Program-made: the position numbers and the translations under genes
In this document: positions 44,014-55,462 of the stretch, piece by piece
How positions within the stretch are numbered: the first letter of the stretch is position 1
Layout of the letters: each line of letters begins with the position of its first letter
The notes under the pieces: model-generated
What the model was told of the DNA's origin: nothing
What the model saw: the letters and a program-made list of their open reading frames with translations, nothing else
The model's database searches: none
Origin: Fragilariopsis cylindrus CCMP1102
Taxonomy: Eukaryota > Bacillariophyta > Bacillariophyceae > Bacillariales > Bacillariaceae
Assembly (NCBI GenBank): GCA_900095095.1
Contig: FMBT01000401.1
Location: forward strand, 1-64,000
DNA: 64,000 nt
Reading direction: 5' to 3'

Positions 44014-45881
44014 GTGCATTCCATCATGTCTGATACCGCCGCATCTATCGCAGCGACGGTCGTTCCTACCATCCTCGCGGTGGTAGATACTTTTGATGTT
44101 ACAACTGCCACTGCATGGGTTGTCTTGGTCGCAGTATGCGTCTTTTTCGGAATCATCGCTGTTGGTTCCGCTGGTCAGCTCGGTTTCCTCCCCAACCAGA
44201 TCAAGGGCTTGTGTTTGTTAAACAAGAGGAGTGAAGAGGATGTCAAAAGTGTGGATTATTACTTGAGCGCACGAAACTCGGCAGGTGCTTGGACCATCGC
44301 CCTGAGTTACTTTGCCTCCGGAATGGGTGCCTGGGTTGTCTACGGGACGACCGAAATGGGAGCGACTCCCTCGCTATCGTGGCTTGGAATAATTGGCTAC
44401 AGCGGTGCCTCTGCCTTCCCTGCCGCCGCCATTTGTTACTTGGGACCTCAAATCAAGGAAAGGTGTACCGACAAAGCCTTTTCGACGACCGATTTCGGAC
44501 GCGAACGCTATGGTCGTCTCATGCAGTTGTCGATTGCGGCAATCTCCTTGTTCTACATGTTCATTTACATGGTTGCAGAATTGACTAGTATCTCCAACAT
44601 CTTTGCACTTTTGACGAATAATAACAGTCAGGGCTTTACGATCGGTGTCACCGTCGTGATTGGTATTGCTACCTTGTCTTACACGGCATATGCCGGGCTA
44701 CCCTCTTCCATTGTGACCGATCGGTTCCAGGGATTTCTCATGGGAATCTTGGTGATCATCATTACCATCACGCTCTGTGCGTTTGACGAAAACAAAGTAA
44801 CCCCAGAAGAATTTGGTTTAGCATCTTCGTGGACTGTCGAGGGCTTCATGGCCATGATTACTTTGATTATTGCTATTCTCTCCGCCGAGCTCTTCAATCA
44901 AGCCACTTGGCAGCGTGTTTGGGCCGCTGAAAGCGTTCCGGCTATGAGAAAGGTAAATGATATTATTGTACAACGTAATTGCAATAAAAGGAGGATTTTC
45001 GATCATCTCACACTTCCGTTCGCAAATTTATGTTTTGTATATCTCTCATGAAAAAATAGGGATTTACTCTTGGTACTATAGGAATCTTCCTTCTGATGAT
45101 GTTTTTCGGAATCATTGCAATGATCGCGTACGCCAAAGATCCTGAAGCGTACGACAACTTCGAGAAATATGCCTATCTTGCCTTCTTTGATCTCTTGGTG
45201 CCACTCGGAAATGGATGGCATGTTATCGTCTTGATTCTTGTCACGGCTTTGGCAGCATCCTCGCTCGATTCGTTGCAGAACGGACTCAATTCCATCTTCT
45301 ACCGCGACGCATTGCGTGCAGGACTCAACGCGCAAGCTACTGCAACTGTCCTAGTTGTGCTTATGAACATTCCAGCCATTTGGTTGGCCTCCGAGAAACT
45401 CTCTGTTTTGGGATTGTTTTTGGTCGCCGATTTGGTCTGCGCTTGTGGTCTCTTCCCTGTCTTTTTGGGACTGCAAGAAGAAGACAAGTTGGGAGGTTTG
45501 TTGCCCGCGCCCACCGAAGTGGGAGCCTTTATGGGGATTATTTCTGGAATTGTCACTGTCCTCGTCATCGGGGCAATCAACGGCGTCAACGGTTTCGAAT
45601 ACTTTTGGCTAAGAAATGGTGCTATTTGCGCTCTCTGTGGTTCTGAAACGATGATTACCTTCATTGTGACACCTATTATGGCAGGAATTGGGACCTATGT
45701 CTTCACCCACTTGGATATTTTGATTCGTGGCAAAGAGGCTGCCAGACGCCCACTCTTCGAGCTTCCCTTTGACAAGGAAGACGAAGTCGTCGAGGCACAG
45801 GTGATCGAAGAAGATGATGGAGAGAAGAAGAAGGACGAGGAGTCTCCTAAGGAAGTGGAGGAGGTGGAAGCCTCGGCCTAA
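44014..45881 (+). CDS. DUR3-like sodium/proton:solute symporter (SSS family)
   Basis: Exons 44014-44952 and 45060-45881, with a 107-nt intron (GTAAAT...ATAG), give 586 residues. The protein has about 13-15 transmembrane helices. SSS landmarks include SVDYYLSARNSAGAWTIALS, ASGMGAWVVYGTTEMGA, GYSGASAFPA, AYAGLPSSIVTDRFQGFLMG, QATWQRVWAAES and ALAASSLDSLQNGLNS, where the Ser-Ser pair sits in the helix that binds sodium in this family. DUR3 proteins carry urea and sometimes polyamines across the plasma membrane. The C-terminal tail (EDEVVEAQ..EEVEEVEASA) is acidic and cytosolic. A second Met four codons in could also start translation. Codon use is more biased than in its neighbours (many C-ending codons), which suggests high expression. 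The substrate is inferred. Confidence 0.88.
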
Positions 45882-46544
45882 TCCAATTCGAATCTATTTT
45901 GACCTTGTATCGCGTTGAATATTTCTTTCAACAACAGTCCTTGTTTGTTTGCGGGAGCTCTGCTGAGATTCAAAATGTCATTATACCATCGCGTATAAAA
46001 AAATGATATTGAGAACCGCTTGAACCTGATCATGGTAATGCATGCGTGAGGGAAAAACAAATATAAGACTGCTCAGTTTTACTTGTTGCATATCGATTGA
46101 GGACGGATCACTGCTAAAAAAAATTACCTCGGATGGTATCAGATTGCAAGATTGAAAGCAATGTGTGAAGACACCGCTTACTATCTGCCTGCGATACCAA
46201 AATCCTGTAAAAAATTAGAGTCACCCGTTATTTACTCATTATTCCTTTATAAATAGGAGAAATCAATATACAGTACTCTAGCTAGTAGATGCATCTCGTA
46301 ATTACGATGAAGCCAAACCAATAACCATTGTTTCTGCCGTCTTTTGGGAAGCTGAACACCCCTTCCACATAAAAACAATTTTCCATCGCTATTGTCGCAG
46401 GCATTAGCTAATTTTGGACTATCACAAAAAAATCTTGTGCCTAATTATTAATTGGACTGTAGGAAATAATTTAGACTTTGTTTTAAATCTCTCTACCGTA
46501 TCTAGAATATTATTCTATGGTACTACTGTAGGTAATTTTTATTA
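45882..46544. other. Convergent spacer
   Basis: About 660 AT-rich bases between gene ends; TACAGTA at 46269 and TACTGTA at 46524. No gene recognised. Confidence 0.55.
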
Positions 46545-47759
46545 TTAAAGTCCGAAAAATGTACGGGCGTTAGCTGTTGTCATTTCCGCAACCTTTTTTC
46601 TAGTCAAAGTAGAATCATGTTTTTGTAAGCATTCTGTTACTTTAGAGAGAACCATCGGTAGCGAACTCGGAACGTTGGGATAAATGGATTGTTGTAATCG
46701 TTTTCGTTTCTTAGAATTTAAACTTGATACGTACTCTTGATTGTGATCTAAGTATAATTGTCTACATCCTGAAAAACCCATATAAGGAGCATCAGTTTCT
46801 ATCATAAGTTTGGACGGGGGTATAACACCCTCTTCTAAACAGGAAATAACTTCCGCGCAATTGTCATTACTTTCTTTCAAGATATAACCCGAAATAGAAA
46901 TGAAATATCCTCGTTTTATATACTCAATGCATTCTTCCTTAGTTCCCGTAAAGCAATGAATGATGATTGGAATCGTTGGTGCTGCTTTTTCAAGCAATTC
47001 TATTGTTTTATCAAAAGCAAGACGTTCATGAACAAAAAGGGGCATCTCAAGTTCCGATGCAATTTCTATTTGCATTTGAAACCACGGGACCTGATGTTCT
47101 AATGATGGGAATCCTTCACTAGCATCTAAGCCACATTCACCAACAGCTGCACAGAATCGATTTTTGTTCGAATTTTGTTCTTCTTCTTCCTCTTCTTCTC
47201 TATCCGTCATTATTATATTCTTAATTCTTTTCTTTTGTTCCTCCATGGTGATTCTTTCACCATTAGAAGAAGAAAATAGTAAGTCGTCGTCATTAACATG
47301 ATATGGATGTACTCCTACTGTAGTCTTTATAAGGATAGGAGGAGGAGGATCTGATTTCAATAGCTCTAGACTTTTTTCCGATTCCAGTATCGTCGATGAC
47401 GGCGATAGGATGGCAACTATATTGGCATCTTTGATAGCATCTTCGTGTAGGATATTCCATACATTGTCTGTATCCGTCGTCGTCGTCGTCGTTGTAGAAG
47501 CCTTCTGAAGTGTATACAAGTCCCCATGAAGTAGATTACAGTCAACGTCGATTATCCCAGGTGCCATATTCCCACGTGTTATTGTTGTTGTGGTGCCTGT
47601 TGCATCAGCGTTGTTGTAAAACAATGAGCGTTTTATTGGAGAATTATTGTTTTGATATAGAAAACCCTGTGTCTGCTTATGATATATCCTATTCGAGAAA
47701 ATGGATACAGCAATCCAAGATGATCGATATGCTCTGCTCGGTCCACTCAACAATTTCAT
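46545..47759 (-). CDS. TatD-family metal-dependent deoxyribonuclease
   Basis: A 404-residue intronless protein. TatD landmarks: IIDVDCNLLHGDL at the front of the barrel, VGVHPYH, the metal-binding Glu in AVGECGLD, EHQVPWFQMQIEIASEL and PLFVHERLA, His in IIIHCFTG, KRGYFISISGYI and the Asp in LMIETDAPYM. The enzyme removes nucleotides from single- and double-stranded DNA ends in DNA repair and apoptosis-related degradation. The first about 40 residues are basic and aromatic without acids, suggesting a mitochondrial presequence. Inserts rich in Thr (TTTTTTDTD) and Glu (EEEEEEQNSNKN) enlarge it beyond the usual 260-300 residues. The divergent neighbour HSP33 starts 384 bp away. Confidence 0.92.
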   Translation of the reverse strand: MKLLSGPSRAYRSSWIAVSIFSNRIYHKQTQGFLYQNNNSPIKRSLFYNNADATGTTTTITRGNMAPGIIDVDCNLLHGDLYTLQKASTTTTTTTDTDNVWNILHEDAIKDANIVAILSPSSTILESEKSLELLKSDPPPPILIKTTVGVHPYHVNDDDLLFSSSNGERITMEEQKKRIKNIIMTDREEEEEEEQNSNKNRFCAAVGECGLDASEGFPSLEHQVPWFQMQIEIASELEMPLFVHERLAFDKTIELLEKAAPTIPIIIHCFTGTKEECIEYIKRGYFISISGYILKESNDNCAEVISCLEEGVIPPSKLMIETDAPYMGFSGCRQLYLDHNQEYVSSLNSKKRKRLQQSIYPNVPSSLPMVLSKVTECLQKHDSTLTRKKVAEMTTANARTFFGL

Positions 47760-48143
47760 TCCAGGGATTCAAAGCAAAGAAGACGCTGTTTGGACGATTG
47801 AGATGGCGGATGAAGGTGAAGAAATTCACAAGATCTCGTGATTCTTCCTACGGGCGTATTATGACGACTTATAAAATTCAAAATGACAAATTCAAATTAT
47901 CAGCAAAATAATTTTCCATAATACTCTCATAGTGGCCAACGGCTGAGGGACGGACACGAACCTTAAAAATACCATTAAATCTCATTCGTGAATGATATTA
48001 TGATGGATGAGTGAATAACAAAATCACTGAAAATGATGTATGATGTATGATGCACTAAGTAGTACGTTGTAAACCAAAAGTTTTTTTGAGGACGGGAATA
48101 AAAAGTGATAGCGTACATCTAACAACATACCCAGAGCAACGAA
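47760..48143. other. Divergent promoter region
   Basis: A 384-bp gap between the starts of TatD and HSP33. It contains ATGATGTATGATGTATGATG repeats near 48033-48051. The plus-strand frame 47510-47911 overlaps the TatD start and is not convincing. Confidence 0.5.
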
Positions 48144-49345
48144 ATGGACAAATCAAATATTCATTCAAGGTGCCGCCGTCTCTATAGTCTTGTATTGATA
48201 TTTATGGTTCAATTTCTATTGGTACGGGGATTTTCTTCTACTTTGTCGTCATCACTGGGTCGTCGTTGCCGATCTTCATATTCCGCTGGATTCACACGAC
48301 TTGCCAGTAAGGATGGTACTAGTAATGAAAGTGATAGTAGCAAAGCTAAGGAAAAAGTTGCCGAATACAAACAATCATCGGTATCAACAACGTCGATAGA
48401 AGAGTATGCCAACCCATCAAATAGAAATGATCAAGTATTTTCTGCACTTTCTGAAGATGGGAGTGTAAAAATTACAGCATGTACAGCTCGAAACATCGTC
48501 AACGATTTAATGATTATGCACACTATGACAGCCGTACCGGCTGATGCTATCGGACGGACTGTTGTTTGCGCTTTAATGATGAGTAATGGGATGCAGGAGG
48601 AACAAACATGTCAAATTACATTCAACGCGGATGGTCCGCTTAGAGGAGTCGTTGCAATTTCTGATGGAGTCGGCAACGTCCGTGGCTATGTAGGTTCTCC
48701 TATGTTAGGAGATATTGAACTACCAGAGGCACTCGGTCAGGGATGGTACAGGTTGTAAAAAATCATCCAGATTGGTCCAATCCGTACAACGGTATCACTT
48801 CCATCCGACATGGTGATATCGATCGTGATATCGGTGCCTATCTTGCTGAAAGTGAACAACGATCATGTGCACTTGCGGCAGCGACATCGATAAATGGCAT
48901 TCTTTGTACCGCAGCCGGTGGTTACCTGATTGAACAACTTCCGAACGCAACACCGGAAACTTTAGCTCGAGTCGAAAAGAATCTAGCGACTTTGGTTGAG
49001 AAGGATGGTAGTGATAAGTTACCAGCTAACTTACTCTTAAATGGTGTAACTCCTTTAGAAATAGCGGAAACCATTCTAGACGGATTGGGTATGGTGCCAT
49101 TACAACAGATATCACCGAAATTTCAATGTAGTTGCTCCTCAGATAGACTAATTCGAGCCCTACGTCTCATTCCGCGTAAGGAGGTGGACGAAATTCTAGA
49201 AGAAGAAGGAAAAATTGAAGCACGTTGTGATTTTTGTAGTAAAACCTATGCTTTAGGTTCAGATGAAATAAGAAAAGAGCTGGATAATGCTACAGGAGAT
49301 CCGTCCCTAGATGCTGATTTTGAAGAAGAAAATGAGAAAAAATAA
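48144..49345 (+). CDS. HSP33 redox-regulated chaperone, plastid-targeted, frame broken
   Basis: An intronless gene for about 400 residues. The N terminus is a signal peptide (YSLVLIFMVQFLL) followed by RGFSST, a plastid-entry motif. The body matches bacterial HslO: ARNIVNDLMIMHTMTAVPAD, GRTVVCALMMSNGM, GPLRGVVAISDGVGNVRGYV, then VVKNHPDWSNPYNGITSIRH, GDIDRDIGAYLAESEQR, and the C-terminal zinc site CSCSSDR...CDFC with four Cys. HSP33 is activated by oxidation of these Cys and holds unfolded proteins. The frame breaks once at a GGG run (48740-48742): restoring one base joins the halves and gives 1203 nt, divisible by three. A sequencing error is the simplest reading. Confidence 0.92.
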
Positions 49346-50243
49346 TACTGATGGTAGTAAATAAGGAATGATACAATCAGTTTACTAACTGCTACAGTCA
49401 TAAAATCTCTAATAGTAGGTATTCTACCACTAACTTTGGAATTATTTTTTATGTGTGATGTTACTACCATCTAACATTCGTCCCATTGCTGTTATTTTTT
49501 TGTTGGTTACCCTGTATTATAATATAGTTCTATTTAGCTACTAGTAGCGCGCCTTTTTGCGCGTAACTCGCTTGTCTCTCCCTGTCTGACGCATAAACGC
49601 CATCTCTAACAAAAAGAAAAGGTTCGCCGTACCTAATATAAATACCGTGCGTTAAATCTTACGTTGACCTATTTATTTGTGACATCATAAATTTTCCGCG
49701 ATCGAAAGTGATCGTAAAGCATTCGTATTGTGTATAAAATGGAATAAAAATGCTAACCGTTCATCATAATGCTGTGTAGGGCTATGATGTAATATGCAAT
49801 TAATCTATCACAAGAATATCATGATAGGAGACACGTCTTTGTGTCAGATGAAATTGGAGAGAAGTCTATATAGTGAATAGTAGTATTATTTTAACTGTAT
49901 TTTTTAATTGTATTATCGTGATTTAGTCTAGTTAGCGTTAGCGTTAGCAACATATAAAACATATATTATAAACAAGATAAACACCAGCACACAAAAATAT
50001 GCTTGTGCTGATTGATGGACTGATTTTCAGCCAGGTAGATATTATACACACACATATATATAATGAACATACAAACGTAGTAATTTTTGTACAGATTGTT
50101 TGTTTTGTTTCCTTCTTTCCTTTATTCATTTGTATCTCTATTAAAGAAGCGAATCCGAAAGAAAGCGTTCATTAACCATTGATTGGCATACAAACATATA
50201 AACATATAACGCATTGTATTGTATTGTATTGCATTTCACTCCA
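49346..50243. other. Convergent spacer
   Basis: About 900 bp. Notable points: GCGCGCC and GCGCG words near 49547-49561, GTTAGC three times near 49932-49949, and a GTATT run near 50215-50230. No gene is supported. Confidence 0.55.
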
Positions 50244-50846
50244 TTATAGTATTCGTTTAATCAAATTTCTCGCACGTCGTATAGGATTCCAAATTATCCG
50301 TTGAGGTTGCTTTGTTGATTCTACTTCATCTTCGCCACCTTCCTCAGACATATTATCATTAAAATCTGGCCAATTATTCCCAACGGTAGCAAACATCAAT
50401 TCAAATTCGCTACTAGGGCCACTGTGTGTTTGCGATTGTGATTGTATTATTATGAAGATGGGGATGGACAGAAAAACATATTGTGAGAAAGCAAGCAAGA
50501 AAGAAAACAATCAGTCACTTTGAGTAGAAAAGAACAATAGTTCAAAATCGCAGCAATGAAGACAACACCGTACAATTAATGTTACTTACTCATCATATAC
50601 TATTCGGCGAGCTGTTGGATTAGCAACCTCGTTGTACCAAGTGCTTTTAGGAAAAGCTATGTAGTCAGGCATTTGCATTGACCAACTAATCGCTGTTGTC
50701 GATGATGAAGGCGTTGTTGTTGTTGCTTTTGTTGTAGCCACGGTAGGGGGCATCGAAAATGCATCGATCGTTACGATAGCACTAGCAGCCACGAATGCTG
50801 CCAATGGAAATAATGTCATTGTTCGGATATTACTGCGTTTCGTCAT
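50244..50846 (-). CDS. Small plastid-type protein of unknown function
   Basis: Exons 50846-50590 and 50421-50244 with a 168-nt intron (GTAAGT...CACAG) give 144 residues. The N terminus is basic, then a signal peptide (LFPLAAFVAASAIVTI) ending DAFSMPP, a plastid-entry motif. A Thr/Ser-rich linker follows, then a distinct middle: MPDYIAFPKSTWYNEVANPT, ARRIVYDDGPSSEFELMFAT (across the splice) and VGNNWPDF. The end is acidic, then basic (NPIRRARNLIKRIL). I recognise no family. The clean splice phase and targeting signal support a real gene. It is small enough to be missed by automatic annotation. Confidence 0.7.
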
Positions 50847-52316
50847 ACTGTATTTATGTGCGATTTGCTTTGCTTGTTCTTGATTATTGAGTATTGGTTA
50901 ATGTGGTTTTTATTTTGTTTGTTTACTGCAATTGTGAGTTCTTGCTGATTTGTGTTTTGTGAGAGTGTTGGTTGTCTCGTCGTCGATACAGATAGGAATA
51001 AGCGCGAAAAGTGATGTTTTGGTCTTGCTTGTTTTGTTGATGTTTTAGAGTGAATGCCAAGAGCGTTGAGAGATGTTACGTGTCACATCAACATAACATA
51101 ATTGATTGGTTTTGTGATCGCCAAATGTAGAATGATCGATATGCCTTTTTCCATGCGGTACTGTTAAAAAGAACTCTATTTTCTATTTTCTCATCACATC
51201 ATTCTCAATCAATAATATTAATGCCGTTGGCATTTTCATTTTTCGCACCTCCTCTTTGACAACTTTGTTGTCACGAAATCTAGTTCGTGTGAAAACGTAG
51301 TAAAATTCGAAAATGCCTTGATGACGTGTTCTCATAGGTAACCAATAAGAATGCGACTAAATTTGGTCGCGTTCTGTTTAACCTAAAAATCTAAAACTCT
51401 CCCTCATAATCCACAAAACGCACAACGACGTCTGAAGTTATGCACCAATCACCCTCACTTATTTTTTTATGTACAGTTACAAACAATCAATTTATAACGA
51501 CAGATTGTGGAGTTGTTTCTTGTAAGTTGTACAAGATGTAGTTGACAAGGAATGATGAATTATTCAGAGTTGGAATCAAGTTTGAGAATTGTCAAGGAGA
51601 GCATACAGTATTCATAAGAGTAACTATGTATGCTTTGCAAGTACCACCATTGGTCCGTCTGTTTACACACATGTAATGTCTGTTGGACCGGATTTTTCAG
51701 ATATATGACTATATTTTGAAGATTTTTTGTACCACGGTTCTGTTCTGTTCTGGTAGTAGGATATTAGTTAGTAGTTTTGATTCATATAGTGTAATGTGGT
51801 GCGTAGTGTGTGTAGTGTATGTGTATGTGTATGTGTAGTGTGTGTATGTGTGGTAAATGGTAAATTGTATCATAGCCTGCCACAAATATTATTACATGGG
51901 GTTTTCCATTATATTATGTGCATAGTTTTTAGGTCACTTTCATATGCAAATTCATTATTGTTCCATCCACTATCTTTAGAAATCACACAGTTGTCAGTCT
52001 CAAAAATACTCACACTTTCTTTTTAAAAGTGATCTGTACATGAATAATGCTTTTTAGCTGGTACCACAATAATAGAAGACAACAAATTGATATTTGCACA
52101 TTCAATTCAATTGTATTTTGATGGTGCTGGGTTAAATTTGGACTGATTGTTGTCACAACAACAAATAATCATTTGCAATTCAATGCAAGGTATAATAATA
52201 TGGTACATATTTCTTGATTATGAGGGTTAATGAATGATCAATCACTATGGAAAATCGAATAAGATAATAGAAATTAAACATTTTGTTTCATTTTAATTTT
52301 ATAATCATATATTATT
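50847..52316. other. Intergenic, no gene recognised
   Basis: About 1.5 kb. It includes a GT-rich tract at 51800-51855 (gtgtatgtgtatgtg), TACAGTA at 51604, and AT-rich sequence. The short plus-strand frame over the GT tract (51796-52026) is an artefact of the repeat. Confidence 0.55.
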
Positions 52317-53567
52317 TTATTGTTTAGCTAATTTTGATTGTCCTACATCTTCCTTCTCATTATTATCAAATTTAACAGTATTTTCTGATGATGGCGAAAT
52401 GACGGTAGTATCAGGACTGTTGTCTGCGTCTTCTAGTTCGTTATGGTCTATTTCATCTACACTATCTCTTCCAACATATTTATGGTCTTTGTACTGTTCG
52501 GGTAAACGGATATCCAAAATGCGTAGTAATGTCAAATCACGTCGAAAACCATTCTTTCGTTGTGAATGCTTTCTACGACGTTTTTTGAAGATAATAACCT
52601 TAGCATCTTGTGTAATTTCTTCTACCATAACATCAACTTCTGCACCAGGCACGTATGGCATACCAGCAATGGTAAGATGAGATGATCCAACTAAAAGAAT
52701 ATTTTTAGAATCATCACCTTCGCCGCCAAAGGTATGTACCGAACCAATCTTATATTGATCCACGGGTTGTAATCGATGGACGACTAATAAATCATCGGTC
52801 GTTACCTTGTGTTGAGAACCAACAATTTCCAATACTGCAAATAATCCACCCGCGGGATAACCAGCACGAAGTGTTGCCAATGTTGATTTTTTCCTTCGAA
52901 GTGATCCATCACGATTGTAAATACTATCATTATTCTCATCCGTCTCGTCATCATCATCATCATCATCATCTTCCTCCTCGTCATCAAAATCATCGTCCTC
53001 GTCGTACTCATCATCATACTCATCATCGTGGTCTGTATCTTTCATGGAATTGCTATTCTTAATATCTCCTTCTTCTCCTCCATCCGCCTCTAAGAGTTGT
53101 TGCTGTTGACGTTCTTCTTCTTCTAGTAACTGTTCTTCTTCTTCTAAGAACGGATCGAATGGTAGATTATCTTTTCCAATACCCTCTAATCGTGCTAAAG
53201 CTAATTGTTGTCCATGACGTCCCTCCATGGCCATTTCGTAGGCCTCAGAATGATCAATTACAGCATACGTACCACCTTCGCCAGCAGCATTATCATCATT
53301 TTCATCACCTTCAGCAGCAGCCGTAATATCCGTCGTCGTCGTCGTCGTGGATGAAAATTCACGTCGAATACTATTACTTCTTAAATAATGATTATTTTCA
53401 TTTACTAAAAATAATCCACCAAAATGGCGTTTCTGCTGTGGTTGTGCGGGTAAATATAGTTGTGGTGTTGTTGCTGTCGCTATTGCTGTTATTGTCCTCG
53501 TATGGAAAGGAGATGATATCGTACAACAACCACGCCGAGCAATAATGGATGCGGTTGTGGCATGCAT
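52317..53567 (-). CDS. Mitochondrial large-subunit ribosomal protein bL21m
   Basis: A 416-residue intronless protein. The C-terminal half carries bL21: GGLFAVLEIVGSQHKVTTDD, then VDQYKIGSVHTFGG, VPGAEVDVMVEEITQDAKVI, the basic loop FKKRRRKHSQRKNGFRRD and LTLLRILDIRLP. The loop binds 23S-type rRNA. The N terminus (MHATTASIIARRG and PQQKRHFGGLF) fits a mitochondrial presequence. Between them lies a very acidic stretch with runs of Asp and Glu (near 52930-53030), plus a Gln/Glu-rich helix; bacterial L21 is only about 103 residues. A 12-residue tail of charged and Ser-rich sequence follows the core. Plastid L21 is also possible, but the presequence lacks a signal peptide. Confidence 0.88.
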   Translation of the reverse strand: MHATTASIIARRGCCTISSPFHTRTITAIATATTPQLYLPAQPQQKRHFGGLFLVNENNHYLRSNSIRREFSSTTTTTTDITAAAEGDENDDNAAGEGGTYAVIDHSEAYEMAMEGRHGQQLALARLEGIGKDNLPFDPFLEEEEQLLEEEERQQQQLLEADGGEEGDIKNSNSMKDTDHDDEYDDEYDEDDDFDDEEEDDDDDDDDETDENNDSIYNRDGSLRRKKSTLATLRAGYPAGGLFAVLEIVGSQHKVTTDDLLVVHRLQPVDQYKIGSVHTFGGEGDDSKNILLVGSSHLTIAGMPYVPGAEVDVMVEEITQDAKVIIFKKRRRKHSQRKNGFRRDLTLLRILDIRLPEQYKDHKYVGRDSVDEIDHNELEDADNSPDTTVISPSSENTVKFDNNEKEDVGQSKLAKQ

Positions 53568-54373
53568 TGTTATGACGATTGTTTTATTTTTTTGGTATGA
53601 CAGATATTTCTTCTACTACAACGGCCCTCTTGAAGGGACGAAAAGAAATGATAGACGCAACTAGCTAGCGAATTGGTAATTACAAAATAAGCTACCGTAT
53701 TCAGTATTTATTTGCTATTCAAAACAAATATCCCTTCTGCTTCAGATTTTTATTGTTGTCTCTTTTTGATTTTGTTTCGATGCTCCCTTCACCGTCTTCT
53801 TCAGCTCTCCTGCCTAAACTCTGCACCGCCGCCGTCCGATTCTCTTGTTCACAAAAACAATAACAATCACTTTTCAGAACGACGGTTGAGGGCCAGACAG
53901 CTCTCGCGCATTCCATTTATTCTAGTAGAATCTATGTACTAATAGTAGTACAGTAAAAGTACAACTTATGTAGGAGGGAACAACAAGGAAGACTGTTAGA
54001 AGTATGTCACAATGAAAAAGAAATGAACTTCAAGACATTCCATTACAGCTTATATCAGTCTAGCTCAAATCAAGAGGCTTTGTGACATCTTGAATGTGAT
54101 ATATAGACAGGAGCCAACTAACATGATATGATGTTGACAAAACAAACCAAAAAAAAAGCCTTACAATGAAGGCTTTGGAATAGTTGATGAACAACTTGGA
54201 AGTATGGAACTTGGACTCCACCACTTTCTGGCACGGGAACTATGGTGGTCAGTCAATCGAGCAACAAACAACAACAATAAAGGTCAATTCAATAGCAAAA
54301 AGATCAAATGTCCACCCACACTTCTTATTGTAGTTGAAATTTTTAGAACACTCTCTCCCATTCCAAGAAGATT

Positions 54374-54409
<36 letters not shown>

Positions 54410-55462
54410 GTATACATATGTCATGACACCCCTTTCAATCATAGTTGCTTTTCCCACCTATTGTGCTCAATATCATCATGGTCATGTTGGATAGCATCCA
54501 TGACACACATATCATAAGAAGTCTCGCTGTGTATCCAAATCTGCCACTGCTGTTGATGTTGTAGGTGTAGTGTAGGTGTAGGTGTAGTGGTAGTAGTTGC
54601 AGTTGCAGTTGCAGTTGCAGTTGCAGTTGTGATTGTGATTGTAATAACAGCTGCAGCAGCAGATTACATACAACAAGATGACGTCCAATGCCCAATGCTA
54701 GTGTGTATGGTATCATTGTTGGTCCAATAATCGAGTGGTGATTGTCATGTCATGTCGTTGTCAACAAGAATAGAATCTTGTTGAGTTCCCCAAAACTCAA
54801 CTCATCAGTCTTCTCTTGTCACAAGATATGGTTCACTCTGGAGATTTATCTTTCATCTTGGTTTTGGACACAAGGAGTCTGAAAGAAGCGAGCAGCATAA
54901 GCAAGGGAATGTTGCTGTCGACATATAATTTCTCTGGTAGCAATCATAAAGCATTGGGGAAAGGCAAATCTAAATTTCGCAATTTTTATTTTCACATCCG
55001 TGCTGTGCTCTCTTTGTCCACGTGTTGAATGTGGCCGTGTTTGAAAAAGTAGTGGTGTCAAGAAAACATACTACTGTACCACAGTCTTACGCGCAGGCCG
55101 GATTTGAGCATTTTGATCACGTGGCTGGCTGTGTTTGAAGCATTTTGGAGTTTCGAAGAAAAGGGGGACGAAGAGAAAAGTGTACAGTACTAGCAAGCAG
55201 GACTGAGTCAACGATCTTCGAAGAAAAAACAATAAACGGGGGCAATTCTAAATTCATCCTTCTACGTCGTAAGAACGACGGCAATTTTTTGAAAATCTGC
55301 ATCCGTAAAATTCAAAAAATAAATGAGCGCAAAACATTTTATTCACATCGATCATCATAAATAAATAAAACATAAAAATAAACACATCATTTTTATTGCA
55401 CTAAAGCTGAGAGAGAACAAAATCCAGTTGAAGTCAAAAAGAAGAAATAATAAACAACGACG
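53568..55462. other. Intergenic, repeat-bearing, no gene recognised
   Basis: About 1.9 kb between bL21m and ClpB. It holds an AT dinucleotide run at 54378-54405, a GTTGCA hexanucleotide repeat, TACAGTA at 53949 and 55183, and TACTGTA at 55072. Several short frames on both strands have no recognisable content. The last part is the ClpB promoter region. Confidence 0.55.
54596..54625. repeat. GTTGCA hexanucleotide repeat
   Basis: Five tandem GTTGCA units, followed by GTTGTGATTGTGATT. Preceded by a degenerate GTAGGT array (54560-54590). A simple satellite; not a CRISPR, since there are no spacers. Confidence 0.8.

Noticed and set aside
47510-47911. 133-codon plus-strand frame overlapping the TatD start
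   Set aside because: Half of it is antisense to TatD and the remainder has no recognisable features.
51796-52026. 76-codon frame of Val/Cys repeats
   Set aside because: It is translation of a GT-rich microsatellite.
54596-54625. Direct repeats considered as a CRISPR-like array
   Set aside because: Units are contiguous hexamers without spacers, and the DNA is eukaryotic.
54204-55360. Several 60-96 codon frames on both strands
   Set aside because: They run through TA and GTTGCA repeats and lack any domain or splice consistency.
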